From assembly GCF_002954545.1 (NCBI RefSeq), contig NZ_MSCH01000003.1, positions 2,643,991-2,707,990 on the forward strand: DNA of 64,000 nucleotides, written 5' to 3'. Below are positions 20,401 to 28,147 of this stretch, in pieces (position 1 is the stretch's first letter; every line of letters starts with the position of its first letter). Below the pieces are notes generated by a model, which was given only the letters and a program-made list of their open reading frames with translations, searched no databases and was not told the DNA's origin. A program made the position numbers and the translations under genes. This stretch comes from Psychrosphaera saromensis. GTDB lineage: Bacteria > Pseudomonadota > Gammaproteobacteria > Enterobacterales > Alteromonadaceae.

Positions 20401-21253
20401 TGTATTGTTTAGCTAATAAACATAAGGCTTTTAATCTTGGTACTAACTCAGTCATTACACGGTCACGGTGACTAAATTCATAACGTGAATGGATAGCGGA
20501 TAACTTAATTGAAATACCAGGACTAGTACGTGGCCCTTTGCCTTGAGCTGCTTTTCCAATAACGTGAATAGCTTGTACATAAGCTTCATAATAACGGTCA
20601 GCGTCGTCCATGTTACGGGCACCTTCCCCTAACATGTCGTAAGAATATACATAACCGTTGCGTTCTTTTTCTATTGCGCGTTCCGTGGCAGCTTCAATGG
20701 TTTCACCCATAACAAACTGTTTACCCATGATTTTCATGGCAACGTTCATTGCTTTACGTATTACAGGCTCTGAAACTTTACCTAAGGTACGTTTAACTAA
20801 TCCAAAGTCTTTCTTTAGATTGCTATCAGAATACTTAACCATGCTACCTGTTAATAACAAGCCCCAAGACGAGGCGTTAACAAACATAGAGTCGCTTGAG
20901 CCTAAATGAGAACTCCACTGGCCTTGCGATAACTTGTCACGGATTAATTCGTCTTGTGTTTTTTTATCTGGTACTCGTAATAAAGCTTCCGCAAGACACA
21001 TAAGTACAATGCCTTCTTCTGAAGACAAAGAATATTCATTTAATAGAGCGTCAATACCGCCTGAACCTTCAGATTCAAATCTGATCTGCAGTACCATTTT
21101 ACGCGCACGTTCCCACGCTCGACTTCGAGCAGCCATGCTAATTTCAGCTTCCGGTAATAGATGTATAATCGCTGTTTTTTCATTAATGCGATAGTAATCA
21201 CGGATTTTCTGACGAATTGGACAATCTGTCATCAAGTTGCCATTAAACAACAT
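17468..21253 (-). CDS. putA: Bifunctional proline dehydrogenase / P5C dehydrogenase PutA
   Basis: The protein has 1261 residues. The N-terminal half is the FAD-linked proline dehydrogenase (RLVKGAYWDTEIKNGQ, RVYAPVGVHEDLLAYLVRRLLENGANSSF). The C-terminal half is the NAD-linked glutamate-semialdehyde dehydrogenase (PWNFPLAIF, MFTGSTQTG, FIGETGGQN, catalytic Cys in SAGQRCSALRVL). Together they oxidise proline to glutamate. The N-terminus (CPIRQKIRDYYRINE) lacks the ribbon-helix-helix DNA-binding domain of E. coli PutA, so it should not repress its own gene. The C-terminal extension after the ALDH fold is retained. A start at the internal Met (MTDCPIR, 7 codons in) is possible. Confidence 0.96.
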   Translation of the reverse strand: MLFNGNLMTDCPIRQKIRDYYRINEKTAIIHLLPEAEISMAARSRAWERARKMVLQIRFESEGSGGIDALLNEYSLSSEEGIVLMCLAEALLRVPDKKTQDELIRDKLSQGQWSSHLGSSDSMFVNASSWGLLLTGSMVKYSDSNLKKDFGLVKRTLGKVSEPVIRKAMNVAMKIMGKQFVMGETIEAATERAIEKERNGYVYSYDMLGEGARNMDDADRYYEAYVQAIHVIGKAAQGKGPRTSPGISIKLSAIHSRYEFSHRDRVMTELVPRLKALCLLAKQYNIGLTVDAEESERLDISLDVIEVVFSDKDLNGWNGFGLAVQAYQKRSFFVIEWLRQLTLRVGRKIMVRLVKGAYWDTEIKNGQKDGLEHYPVFTRKASTDVSYHACANKLLEYRDTIYPQFATHNGYTASVILELAGNDKEGFEFQCLHGMGDTLYDQIVSKEKIQCRVYAPVGVHEDLLAYLVRRLLENGANSSFVNAIVDVDKPVESLLEDPVERTHRVEQIYNEKIALPIALFGDERANSKGLDLTDITKISPLRDNLNSWFEKNQIDITTLAENELAVINPANLDEVIGRVKVANQEDMLAMLDKGQTAFNTWSTTPVKIRAEVLRKTADALEANMDELIAFCIKEAGKTPQDGIDEVREAVDFCRYYANEAEVLAKDTRLEPRGVILCISPWNFPLAIFLGQVAAAIVTGNAVIAKPAEQTSLIALRAIELLIESGLPENVVQSVIAQGSDVGKVLLPDSRVAAVMFTGSTQTGTLISQILAQRGGEQVPFIGETGGQNCMIVDSTALPEQVIDDVIASGFQSAGQRCSALRVLFVQDDIADNVIRMIKGAMKELHIGNPAMLSTDIGPVIDTKALNALNEHAEYMQTHGELLYQCEMGEETQNGHFFAPRLYEISDISQLQKEVFGPCVHVIRFSGKDIDNVIEQINSTGFGLTMGIHSRIESRAIALAKKSRAGNVYINRNMIGAVVGVQPFGGRGLSGTGPKAGGPNYLPRLLQEKSTPSEDELVLADDALEPTTKSIKEANKLMDKAQEGEKSWRLADLNTRTSHVRQLLAEMATVEHTVEFADDLDKTLATARSQLIDIERKLKKPTVLPGPTGESNILYLEPRGTLVCFADKDATFHYWVMSIVTALSTGNTVIAVVSDVFYEEAIEFMNKFNKTGADKGVLQVARLDHLQPLLEHEALAGVVIDSECRRSAYVAHKLAQRVGAILPTITAEYNDNLIQRLVTEKTISIDTTASGGNTSLMTLTDE

Positions 21254-21652
21254 AAGCTTAAACCTTTATAATTAGTGGTGTGTGGGCGTAATATTAGCGG
21301 GCATTCTAGTCCACCAACTTAACATTTTGCTAATCAATTATTTTGAAACGCAACTATAAACAAAACTAATGCTTAACCCTAAATTTATTAGTATAAAAAT
21401 TGTTGATTTTATTTCGCTATTTTAACGAAATACAAACCAACTTTATTGATATTAGCTTATATTTTCAAATAGTTATGACTATTTAGCTATAAGGTAAAAA
21501 ATATTTAGTAGACTAAGTTTCTGAGCCTTGAACAGAGGGAATTCAGGCTCACATAAGGCAAACTAATCTTAAATGGCTATTAACTTAGGCTCTTAAATTC
21601 AAGTAATTAGTTTGCGACAAGTAAATTATTTGCAAAAATGTGGGCACTAAAC
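21254..21652. other. Intergenic region upstream of putA with inverted repeats
   Basis: About 400 bases hold the putA promoter region and the tail of the nitroreductase transcript. Two structures are visible: an imperfect hairpin at 21522-21551 (TGAGCCTTGAA with TTCAGGCTCA) and a perfect 10-bp inverted repeat GCAAACTAAT (21558-21567) / ATTAGTTTGC (21606-21615) with a 38-base spacer. No ORF was recognised. Confidence 0.45.
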
Positions 21653-22204
21653 TTAATCCCAATATGAAACCGTGTCAGTCTGCTTTTTCGCTTTTTTAAT
21701 CGGCGTATCTTCCATAGGTGTTCCTAAGTACATAAAGCCAATAACTTCATCTTGTTCACTTAAGCCAAGCGCTTCATTTACATAGTGGTTTTGCGAGTAA
21801 TTACCGGTACGCCAAATTCCGTTAAAGCCTTGAGCAAACGCCGCTAACTGCATATTGTGTAAGGCACAAGCCGTTGTCGCTACCTGCTCTACTCTTGGCA
21901 CCATGTCATGGTGTTTGTATTTGCAAATACCAATAATGATCATAGGCGCACGAAGCGGTAAGATTTTCGCTTTTTCTATCGCTGCATCATCAAAGCCCGA
22001 CTTAATAGCCGCTTGATGATAAATATCCGCCAGTTTTGTTAACCCATCGTTTTGGCAAACAATAAATTCAAATGGTGAAAGGTTTGCGTGATCTGGTACT
22101 CGGTGTGCCGCTGATAAGATATTGTCTAACGCTTCGCCACTTGGTGCTGGCGCAACAAGTTTATTATAAGACGAGCGAGTTAATAAAAGGTCTAATGCAT
22201 TCAT
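21653..22204 (-). CDS. YdjA-type nitroreductase
   Basis: The 183 residues equal the length of E. coli YdjA. The sequence fits this FMN-dependent family: an N-terminal LLTRSSYNKLVAPAPSG, then AAHRVPDHANLSPFEFIVC and a C-terminal GLSEQDEVIGFMYLGTP. Such enzymes reduce nitro compounds or quinones with NAD(P)H in the cytoplasm. Its physiological substrate is unknown. It stands alone between putA and the DoxX gene on the same strand. Confidence 0.88.
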   Translation of the reverse strand: MNALDLLLTRSSYNKLVAPAPSGEALDNILSAAHRVPDHANLSPFEFIVCQNDGLTKLADIYHQAAIKSGFDDAAIEKAKILPLRAPMIIIGICKYKHHDMVPRVEQVATTACALHNMQLAAFAQGFNGIWRTGNYSQNHYVNEALGLSEQDEVIGFMYLGTPMEDTPIKKAKKQTDTVSYWD

Positions 22205-22363
22205 AATAAAGCTTCTAAGGTAAGTAAGAATTCAATCTTACCTTAAAATAATGGCACATCAAAAAAGGATGTGTATTTATCTTTCCTTCGTATATCCGTC
22301 AAGTAGATATAAATAGTCAATTGATATACAAAAAAGATAAATACACATTAAGTGGGAAAACGT

Positions 22364-22987
22364 TTATTTTTGTGGAAAAAAGCGCTTAGCTAAATAATGA
22401 TCAACACTGGTATAACGCCCTGCACCAAAGAAAAACAAGACTAACAGCATAATAAAGTAAGTAATTGAGAACTCGATACCATTATTCAAAATAGTAAAAT
22501 TACCACTGCTTGTTAGCCATTCGTAATTACCATGTTTTTGTAAGATTTCGATTGCCATTTGTTTCTTTTCAACCGCAGCCATAATCGATTCATTATGAAA
22601 TATAGTGCCATCTGCTAACCAACTACTTGCATCTGCAAGCGCAAGCCAACCATTTTCGATATGGACACTAAACGCAGCTACCAACATAGTCACCATTAAA
22701 GGAATAGAGATTAAGCGAGTAAACAATCCCAATAATAATAACCAACCACCAAAAAACTCAGCACCAGAAGCTAGAGCAGCAAGCAGTTCTGGAAAAGGTA
22801 AACCTAATCCCCAATCTGCATTACCAAACCATTGAACGGTGGAGTCAAAGTTAGAAAGTTTATTCCAACCCGCTTGAATAAATATGGGAGCTAAATATAA
22901 TCGAAGAAACAGAGGTGCTATGCCGTCTAGCTTGGAAATAAATGTCATTGCTTTTTCATAAGTGCTGGTTATTGCAGATAGAGTCAT
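22364..22987 (-). CDS. DoxX family membrane protein
   Basis: The 207-residue protein has four or five membrane helices with the DoxX pattern: FLRLYLAPIFIQAGWNKLSNF near residues 27-47, ASGAEFFGGWLLLLGLFTRL, and a last helix before the end. An insertion of about 45 residues between helices 3 and 4 is longer than in most DoxX proteins. DoxX-family members include subunits of thiosulfate:quinone oxidoreductase and oxidoreductase accessory proteins, but no redox partner is nearby, so the role is open. Confidence 0.8.
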   Translation of the reverse strand: MTLSAITSTYEKAMTFISKLDGIAPLFLRLYLAPIFIQAGWNKLSNFDSTVQWFGNADWGLGLPFPELLAALASGAEFFGGWLLLLGLFTRLISIPLMVTMLVAAFSVHIENGWLALADASSWLADGTIFHNESIMAAVEKKQMAIEILQKHGNYEWLTSSGNFTILNNGIEFSITYFIMLLVLFFFGAGRYTSVDHYLAKRFFPQK

Positions 22988-23078
22988 AGAACTTCCTTTA
23001 AAAAGTTTGTATTGTTACAACCGTTAACAAGTAGAACTAACTTTATAGTTTCTTATTTCACTTAAAGAAAGAAAAAAA

Positions 23079-23276
23079 ATGAAATCACCTCTTACTGAGT
23101 TAGAAAAAAAAGAACGTTTGCAGCGAGCTAAAAACAAATTTCAGCTTATTAGACGCCAGTTAAACGATAAGAAAACCAATAAGCATAAATTATTGGCTCT
23201 TGTGCAAGAACTGGCTTCTCAACGTCCAGAAGTCACAGTACAAATCCTTAAAAAGTGGATAGATACCAGTCGTTAA
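23079..23276 (+). CDS. Small basic protein of unknown function
   Basis: This 65-residue, Lys/Arg/Gln-rich, probably helical protein (MKSPLTELEKKERLQRAKNK to the end WIDTSR) is preceded by AAAGAAAGAAAAAA just before the ATG, a plausible ribosome site. It converges with the duplicated unknown gene, whose stop overlaps its stop by 4 bases. The VTVQILKKWI tail resembles the C-terminus of FliG/FliM-associated proteins only superficially. I do not recognise a family. Confidence 0.55.
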   Translation: MKSPLTELEKKERLQRAKNKFQLIRRQLNDKKTNKHKLLALVQELASQRPEVTVQILKKWIDTSR

Positions 23277-24409
23277 TCCAGTTTAGGTATTTGATACGCT
23301 ATGTTTTGGTGAAATCTCACCATCAACTGATTTGATTGTGGTTCAATATCTAACTTATTGCTAATTTGTTTTAACGCACTTTGAATACGATTTACAAATC
23401 GGCCGTATGCTTTGTTATTAATGTCATTTTCATTGGCAACAAAAACCAAGGTAAAGGTATTGGTTAAAATAGTGCTATTCCATTTAGCAATGCAGTTCTG
23501 ATCCACCTCACCATTAAAACCTAAGTAAATTAGCTCACCGTCGTTATGCACAAAACCATGTTTACTTGAATTAACAATGGGATGACGACCGTTAGCAATC
23601 ATCACTGCATTTTTTATATTCAACTCATCAGTTACCTGACCAACGACCTGAGATATTTTGCTATAAAGCTCATTGTACGGTGCAGTGTGTGTTGCGGTTT
23701 TATTCATTTTCTCCACCATAGTTTCATTAATTGGCAGCTCTGCAACTATGTAACCCATTTGGTTATTTAATGGTGGAATTAATACCGACTGCTGTTTGTA
23801 TCTGTGCTTAACTTGACGCAGTTCATGGGTGGACGTTTTTTTATCGCCTTTTTCAGCACTAAACAAATCATAGGTTATGTGTTGATGATCTTTTATCTTA
23901 ATTAAATTGGATGCAAATCCCATCGCCTCAGCTAGCTCTACTGCCATCTCAACTGCTTTTTGGTGCAACACAAAAGCCGATTGCCTAATCTCATCACCAT
24001 TGGCAAGAACAAGTAAACTAACCTTCTTAGCGGTTTTTGTTCGGTCGTAATAACTTTGAAAACCTTTGTGGTTATTTGGATCGTAAAACACTATTAATTG
24101 TTCTTGGGTTTCAATAACCTGCGACTCTTCACCGTAACGTAAACGCACCAACTTATCATTGGCGACAAATAATCCACTTTTAATGCCGTTTCTTTTGCTG
24201 ATTGAGATAAACGATTGTTTAAGCTGCATATAAAAGTCTGATAAGACAAATTCATTGATTTCTGTTTCGCCCGAAACGGTTTGTAATAATTCAGACGTAA
24301 TTGGAAGTTCGACAATTAAATAATGATTTTCACGATTGGTAGCAGGTACGTAAACCTTGTTAGCATTAAACTTCTTGCTAGTATGTGTTGTAATATTTGT
24401 ATTCAACAT
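23273..24409 (-). CDS. Unknown protein with an internal duplication
   Basis: The 378 residues form two halves that are related to each other: VYVPATNRENHYLIVELPIT (from about residue 19) aligns with VLIPPLNNQMGYIVAELPIN (from about 214), and IKSGLFVAND aligns with IKNAVMIANG. Each half is about 165-190 residues, so this is an ancient tandem duplication. There is no signal peptide or membrane helix. I do not recognise the family. The start is supported by AAGGAG 9 bases upstream. The promoter region holds two 17-bp direct repeats, suggesting regulation. Confidence 0.6.
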   Translation of the reverse strand: MLNTNITTHTSKKFNANKVYVPATNRENHYLIVELPITSELLQTVSGETEINEFVLSDFYMQLKQSFISISKRNGIKSGLFVANDKLVRLRYGEESQVIETQEQLIVFYDPNNHKGFQSYYDRTKTAKKVSLLVLANGDEIRQSAFVLHQKAVEMAVELAEAMGFASNLIKIKDHQHITYDLFSAEKGDKKTSTHELRQVKHRYKQQSVLIPPLNNQMGYIVAELPINETMVEKMNKTATHTAPYNELYSKISQVVGQVTDELNIKNAVMIANGRHPIVNSSKHGFVHNDGELIYLGFNGEVDQNCIAKWNSTILTNTFTLVFVANENDINNKAYGRFVNRIQSALKQISNKLDIEPQSNQLMVRFHQNIAYQIPKLD

Positions 24410-24453
24410 ATCTTCATCTCCTTATTTAATTTGGCTGTAAATTAACAAGGAGT

Positions 24454-24492
24454 TATGACGGTTAGGTGACTCATTTATGACAGTTAAGTGAC
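24454..24492. promoter_or_regulatory. Two 17-bp direct repeats, candidate operator
   Basis: TATGACGGTTAGGTGAC (24454-24470) and TATGACAGTTAAGTGAC (24476-24492) differ at two positions. Their starts are 22 bp apart, about two helical turns. They lie 45-83 bp upstream of the duplicated unknown gene, where a regulator would bind. The regulator is unknown. Confidence 0.5.
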
Positions 24493-24661
24493 GTGTAAAT
24501 ACAGGCGTATGATAAGTGCAATTTGATACCAACAAGCCAGATTAAATCATTAATCGTAAATTTTTTAATAGATACAAGTTCATACAAAGCATAATAGTGT
24601 TGGTATTACGCTAACAGCTAGATTAAAATTGCGCTCCGCTTCTAAAAATTAAGTTAATAAC

Positions 24662-25843
24662 ATGTCTTCTGTATTCGTAAAAGCTGACCGCGAGAAAACT
24701 CTCAAACGTAAACATCCTTGGATCTTCTCTAAAGGCGTCACCAAAATTGAAGGCGAGCCAGAGTCAGGCGAAACAGTCGATGTATTCTCAGAAAGTGGTA
24801 ACTGGTTAGCTAAAGGCGCCTACTCTCCTCATTCTCAAATCAGAGTCCGTATTTGGAGCTTTGAAAAGCGACCTATTAACAAACAGTTCTTCATTGAAAA
24901 AATCGAACGAGCCAGAACCATACGTAAACCTATCATTAAACGCGGCGGCCTTACGGGTTATCGTTTGTTATGTGCCGAGTCTGACGGTTTACCAGGTGTG
25001 ACCGCAGATGTTTACAATGACACGATTGTTATTCAGTTATTAAGTGCGGGCGCAGAATACAAACGTGATTTAATTTTTGATGCGCTTAAGCATTGTTATC
25101 CAGAATTTAATATATTTGAACGCTCAGACGTCGACGTTCGTAGTAAAGAAGGTTTACCAAAAGTATCCGGTTTAGTGCATGGTAAAATGCCAAAACAAGT
25201 GATCATTGAAGAAAACGGCATTAAAGCTTATGTCGACATCGCTCAAGGTCACAAAACTGGTTATTACGTTGACCAACGCGACAGCCGCGCTGCATTAGAA
25301 AAATACGTTAAAGGTAAGTCAGTATTAAACTGCTTTAGTTACACAGGTACATTTGGTTTATACGCATTACGTGGTGGTGCTAAATCAGTGGTTCAAGTTG
25401 ATGCTTCACAAGATGCACTAGACATAGCCGCTAAAAACGTTGAATTAAACAAACTCAACATAAACAAAATGTCATTACTTAAAAAAGACGTATTTAAGTT
25501 ATTACGTGAATACCGCGACAACGGCACCAAGTTTGACGTTATTGTTATGGACCCGCCAAAATTTGCTGAGTCTAAAGCTAAGTTAAACGACGCATGTCGT
25601 GGTTATAAAGACATTAATATGTTGGCAATGAAGCTACTTAATCCAGGTGGTTATTTATTAACCTTCTCTTGTTCTGGTTTAATGGAAACTGCATTGTTCC
25701 AAAAAATAGTTGCAGATGCGGCACTAGATGCTAACCGCGATATGGTATTTGTAGAACGCTTAAGCCAAGCACAAGATCATATTGTTGGCAGTGCTTACCC
25801 TGAAGGTTTCTATCTGAAAGGCTTTGTTTGTCAGGTGTTTTAG
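24662..25843 (+). CDS. rlmI: 23S rRNA (cytosine-1962-C5)-methyltransferase RlmI
   Basis: At 393 residues it matches E. coli RlmI (396). The N-terminal PUA domain ([22 protein letters not shown]) is followed by a Rossmann methyltransferase with SAM motif [20 protein letters not shown] and catalytic motif [13 protein letters not shown]. The motif [10 protein letters not shown] holds the second conserved Cys. It methylates 23S rRNA C1962. It stands alone on the plus strand. Confidence 0.93.
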   Translation: MSSVFVKADREKTLKRKHPWIFSKGVTKIEGEPESGETVDVFSESGNWLAKGAYSPHSQIRVRIWSFEKRPINKQFFIEKIERARTIRKPIIKRGGLTGYRLLCAESDGLPGVTADVYNDTIVIQLLSAGAEYKRDLIFDALKHCYPEFNIFERSDVDVRSKEGLPKVSGLVHGKMPKQVIIEENGIKAYVDIAQGHKTGYYVDQRDSRAALEKYVKGKSVLNCFSYTGTFGLYALRGGAKSVVQVDASQDALDIAAKNVELNKLNINKMSLLKKDVFKLLREYRDNGTKFDVIVMDPPKFAESKAKLNDACRGYKDINMLAMKLLNPGGYLLTFSCSGLMETALFQKIVADAALDANRDMVFVERLSQAQDHIVGSAYPEGFYLKGFVCQVF

Positions 25844-25863
25844 TCTGACTTACATAACTTGCG

Positions 25864-25888
25864 AGATCTCCTTAATGTTAGGAGATCT
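25864..25888 (+). terminator. Possible terminator after rlmI
   Basis: A perfect 9-bp stem AGATCTCCT/AGGAGATCT with a 7-base loop lies 20 bases after the stop. The T run (TTTTTTT near 25908) is 20 bases further on, so it is not a canonical intrinsic terminator. Confidence 0.5.
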
Positions 25889-25918
25889 GGTAAGTTAAAA
25901 GGTAACGTTTTTTTAGAA

Positions 25919-26083
25919 TCATTTAATTTTGTTTTTCAATGATGAAAATAGTAAAAACAAAATAGCAAACGGGCCAAAAATGAAACCTAACATAAACCAA
26001 GTAAGGCTATTTCTAGGTTGATTTTGGGTTATACCAAAACAAATCGCTCCAAAAATAACACCCCATATTAACGCTATAAACAT
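25919..26083 (-). CDS. Small two-helix membrane protein
   Basis: A 54-residue reading frame begins MFIALIWGVIFGAICFGITQ and has two hydrophobic helices (residues 2-19 and 28-47) around a short polar QNQPRNS loop, ending KNKIK. Its ATG overlaps the last 10 bases of the preceding alpha/beta-hydrolase-like gene, so translation is probably coupled. It has the look of small superinfection-immunity/YqaE-like or DUF-type membrane peptides, but I cannot assign a family. Confidence 0.55.
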   Translation of the reverse strand: MFIALIWGVIFGAICFGITQNQPRNSLTWFMLGFIFGPFAILFLLFSSLKNKIK

Positions 26084-26784
26084 CTTGTTCTTCCATTATA
26101 TCCATGACTCTGCTGACTTAAACCTGTTATAAAATCTTGCTGGCCATTTACAATATCAAGGTTTAACGTTTTAGTTTGAGCCAACTCTTTAACAAGCAAC
26201 TCGGTTAATTCGTTGCTGGCGACCTCATTAAAGTTGTCTGACTGGGGATTAGCATAACCATGTTTTAACTCAACTTGAACAACACCTACATTCTGTTTTG
26301 TAACAAGATGTTGAATAACGGCTTCTACATCAAAGTGGTCTTCTGATCCTGGGAATACCAAGGTAAAAGGACATAACGGCGTTAATTCTAGTGAATGCCT
26401 AATTTGGCCTGGATAAAAACCAATACAGTGAGTTAACGCAACTTTATCAAAAGACTTTGCTGCCACCTTCCATAAAGCCGATGCACCAGCACTAAAGCCA
26501 ACGCAAATTATAGGCTCATTTGTTTCAGTCACTTGTTGTAAAGCTTGTTCTACTTTTTCAGCGTATTTATCTATACCGCCGCTGAGCTGAAACTGCTGAT
26601 AAGCTTGTTCTTCGTTAGCAAATAATGTTGCATCCGTTAATGAGTCATATGTTGCAATATAAGGGTTGATATAAGGGCTGAGACACATAGCATTGTGCCC
26701 TTTTGCGCGCCAAGATTGGATTAACGATTGGCACCAGTTGGTTTCACCAAATATATCTGTAATTAAAACTAACAAGTTTTTCAC
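26074..26784 (-). CDS. Alpha/beta-hydrolase-fold protein (dienelactone-hydrolase-like)
   Basis: The 236-residue protein has a hydrolase fold: nucleophile motif GFSAGASALWK (GxSxG, Ser about residue 99), acid region LVFPGSEDHFDVE and C-terminal His in LKHGYANPQS. The N-terminal LVLITDIFGETNW is typical of dienelactone-hydrolase-like proteins. It is cytoplasmic, with no signal peptide. It overlaps the start of a 54-residue membrane protein gene by 10 bases. The substrate is unknown. Confidence 0.75.
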   Translation of the reverse strand: MKNLLVLITDIFGETNWCQSLIQSWRAKGHNAMCLSPYINPYIATYDSLTDATLFANEEQAYQQFQLSGGIDKYAEKVEQALQQVTETNEPIICVGFSAGASALWKVAAKSFDKVALTHCIGFYPGQIRHSLELTPLCPFTLVFPGSEDHFDVEAVIQHLVTKQNVGVVQVELKHGYANPQSDNFNEVASNELTELLVKELAQTKTLNLDIVNGQQDFITGLSQQSHGYNGRTRCL

Positions 26785-26937
26785 TCCAATCTTACGATTC
26801 TAAAGACGTAATATTAACCAAATCATTATGTTATCAAAGAAATTAGATAAATAAGTGACAAACTTAATGGCGAAATATCAATTCTTCTATTATTTTTGTT
26901 AACAAGAACAAATTGTTAACTCATATATTGGTGCTTA

Positions 26938-27918
26938 ATGTCACAACACAACTCTTGTACATATCATGACTTAGAAGGTAAATCCTGCGAAGGCGAAGAT
27001 TTAGGAAACGGTTATTGCTTTTGGCATGACAAAACCATAGATAAAACGGGAATGGACTTAAGAGAACGTTTAGAAACCTACGCTAAAAATGGCGGCATGC
27101 TGCAAGGATTACAATTAAAACAAGCAAACTTGCGTGATATTCGCTTAGTTCGCCGTGGTTGCTCCACAGGCTACGATATGCGTAATTGTGATTTATATCA
27201 TGCAGATATGCATAACGCTCACCTGTTCAATATTAATTTATCCGGCTCTTCTTTAATGAAAGCTAAGTTAAATAACTCCAAATTACACAAAGCCAATTTA
27301 CAAGACACCAATTTACTGGGTGTCAAACTTGTGAATTCACGGATAGATAATATAAAAATAGGTAAATATATCCAGCAAGAATCTATTGCCCACTTAGCGG
27401 ATAAAAATAATGACCGGGAAACCGCGATTGATAATTATGAACAGTCGGAAGAAATTTATCGTAATTTAAGAAAAACGGCTGAGTCTGACGGATTACATAT
27501 ATTAGCTGGCCGTTTGGCACATAAAGAGTTGGTGATGCGCCGCAAGCAATATGCACCATTGTCTAAAGACAGACTTGTATCTAAAGCGGTAGACTTATTC
27601 TGCGGTTATGGCGAAAGTCCAATGAATGTCATTGTGTTTTCGTTGGGTATGATATTTTTCTGTGCAATTATGTATTTTATCTTTGGTATAAAAGAAGCAG
27701 ATACCATAGTGAAAATGTCATTATCAAACTCCTTTATTGATAACTTATATAACTTTTTCTCAACCATTTACTTTAGCGTAGTGACCTTCACGACTCTAGG
27801 TTATGGCGATATTACGCCAGTTGGATTTTCAAGGTTAATTGCCACCATAGAAGCCTTTATTGGTAGCTTTGCACTGGCCTTATACGTGGTCGTTTTTGTA
27901 CAAAAAACCACACGTTAA
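26938..27918 (+). CDS. Pentapeptide-repeat protein fused to a 2TM potassium-channel-like pore
   Basis: The 326-residue protein starts with a cysteine/histidine-rich segment (C7, H10, C17, C27, H30). A pentapeptide-repeat region follows (about residues 55-140, e.g. ADMHNAHLFNINLSGSSLMK). A helical linker (about 140-225) leads to two membrane helices (about 230-252 and 300-322) with a pore loop TFTTLGYGDITP, the K+ selectivity filter signature, between them. It is probably an inner-membrane ion channel with a cytoplasmic N-terminal sensor or docking domain. The N-terminal cysteines could bind zinc. The stop is followed by tandem repeats and a terminator. Confidence 0.8.
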   Translation: MSQHNSCTYHDLEGKSCEGEDLGNGYCFWHDKTIDKTGMDLRERLETYAKNGGMLQGLQLKQANLRDIRLVRRGCSTGYDMRNCDLYHADMHNAHLFNINLSGSSLMKAKLNNSKLHKANLQDTNLLGVKLVNSRIDNIKIGKYIQQESIAHLADKNNDRETAIDNYEQSEEIYRNLRKTAESDGLHILAGRLAHKELVMRRKQYAPLSKDRLVSKAVDLFCGYGESPMNVIVFSLGMIFFCAIMYFIFGIKEADTIVKMSLSNSFIDNLYNFFSTIYFSVVTFTTLGYGDITPVGFSRLIATIEAFIGSFALALYVVVFVQKTTR

Positions 27919-27935
27919 AAGACAGTAAGCTAAAA

Positions 27936-28023
27936 GGTTGTAAGGCTGTAAGGCTGTAAGGCTGTAAGGCTGTAAGGCTGTAAGGTTGTAAGGTTGTAAG
28001 GTTGTAAGGCTGTAAGGTTGTAA
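27936..28023. repeat. Tandem repeat, 8-bp unit GGYTGTAA x 11
   Basis: Eleven uninterrupted copies of GGYTGTAA are present (order T,C,C,C,C,C,T,T,T,C,T at the third base). The array is non-coding. It begins about 18 bases after the channel gene stop and runs into a second family of 12-bp repeats. Confidence 0.95.
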
Positions 28024-28078
28024 GGTAAAAGTTTAGGTAAAAGTTTAGGTAAAAGTTTAGGTAAAAGTTTAGGTAAAG
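28024..28078. repeat. Tandem repeat, 12-bp unit GGTAAAAGTTTA x 4
   Basis: Four perfect copies (28024-28071) plus a partial fifth follow the 8-bp array without a gap. Both units start with GG and share TAA. It leads directly into a terminator. Confidence 0.95.
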
Positions 28079-28117
28079 AAAAAGCCTGTTTATTTTTTAG
28101 TAAACAGGCTTTTTTAT
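28079..28117. terminator. Bidirectional terminator between the channel gene and recD
   Basis: A stem of about 14 bp (AAAAAGCCTGTTTA with TAAACAGGCTTTTT) has flanking A and T runs and a small T-rich loop. It separates two convergent genes. Confidence 0.9.
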
Positions 28118-28147
28118 AGTGTTATTTATCGCTTTGCTTATAGATGA

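Noticed and set aside
27936-28078. CRISPR or REP element at the short repeats after the channel gene
   Set aside because: Units of 8 and 12 bp are contiguous without spacers, so this is a simple tandem repeat.
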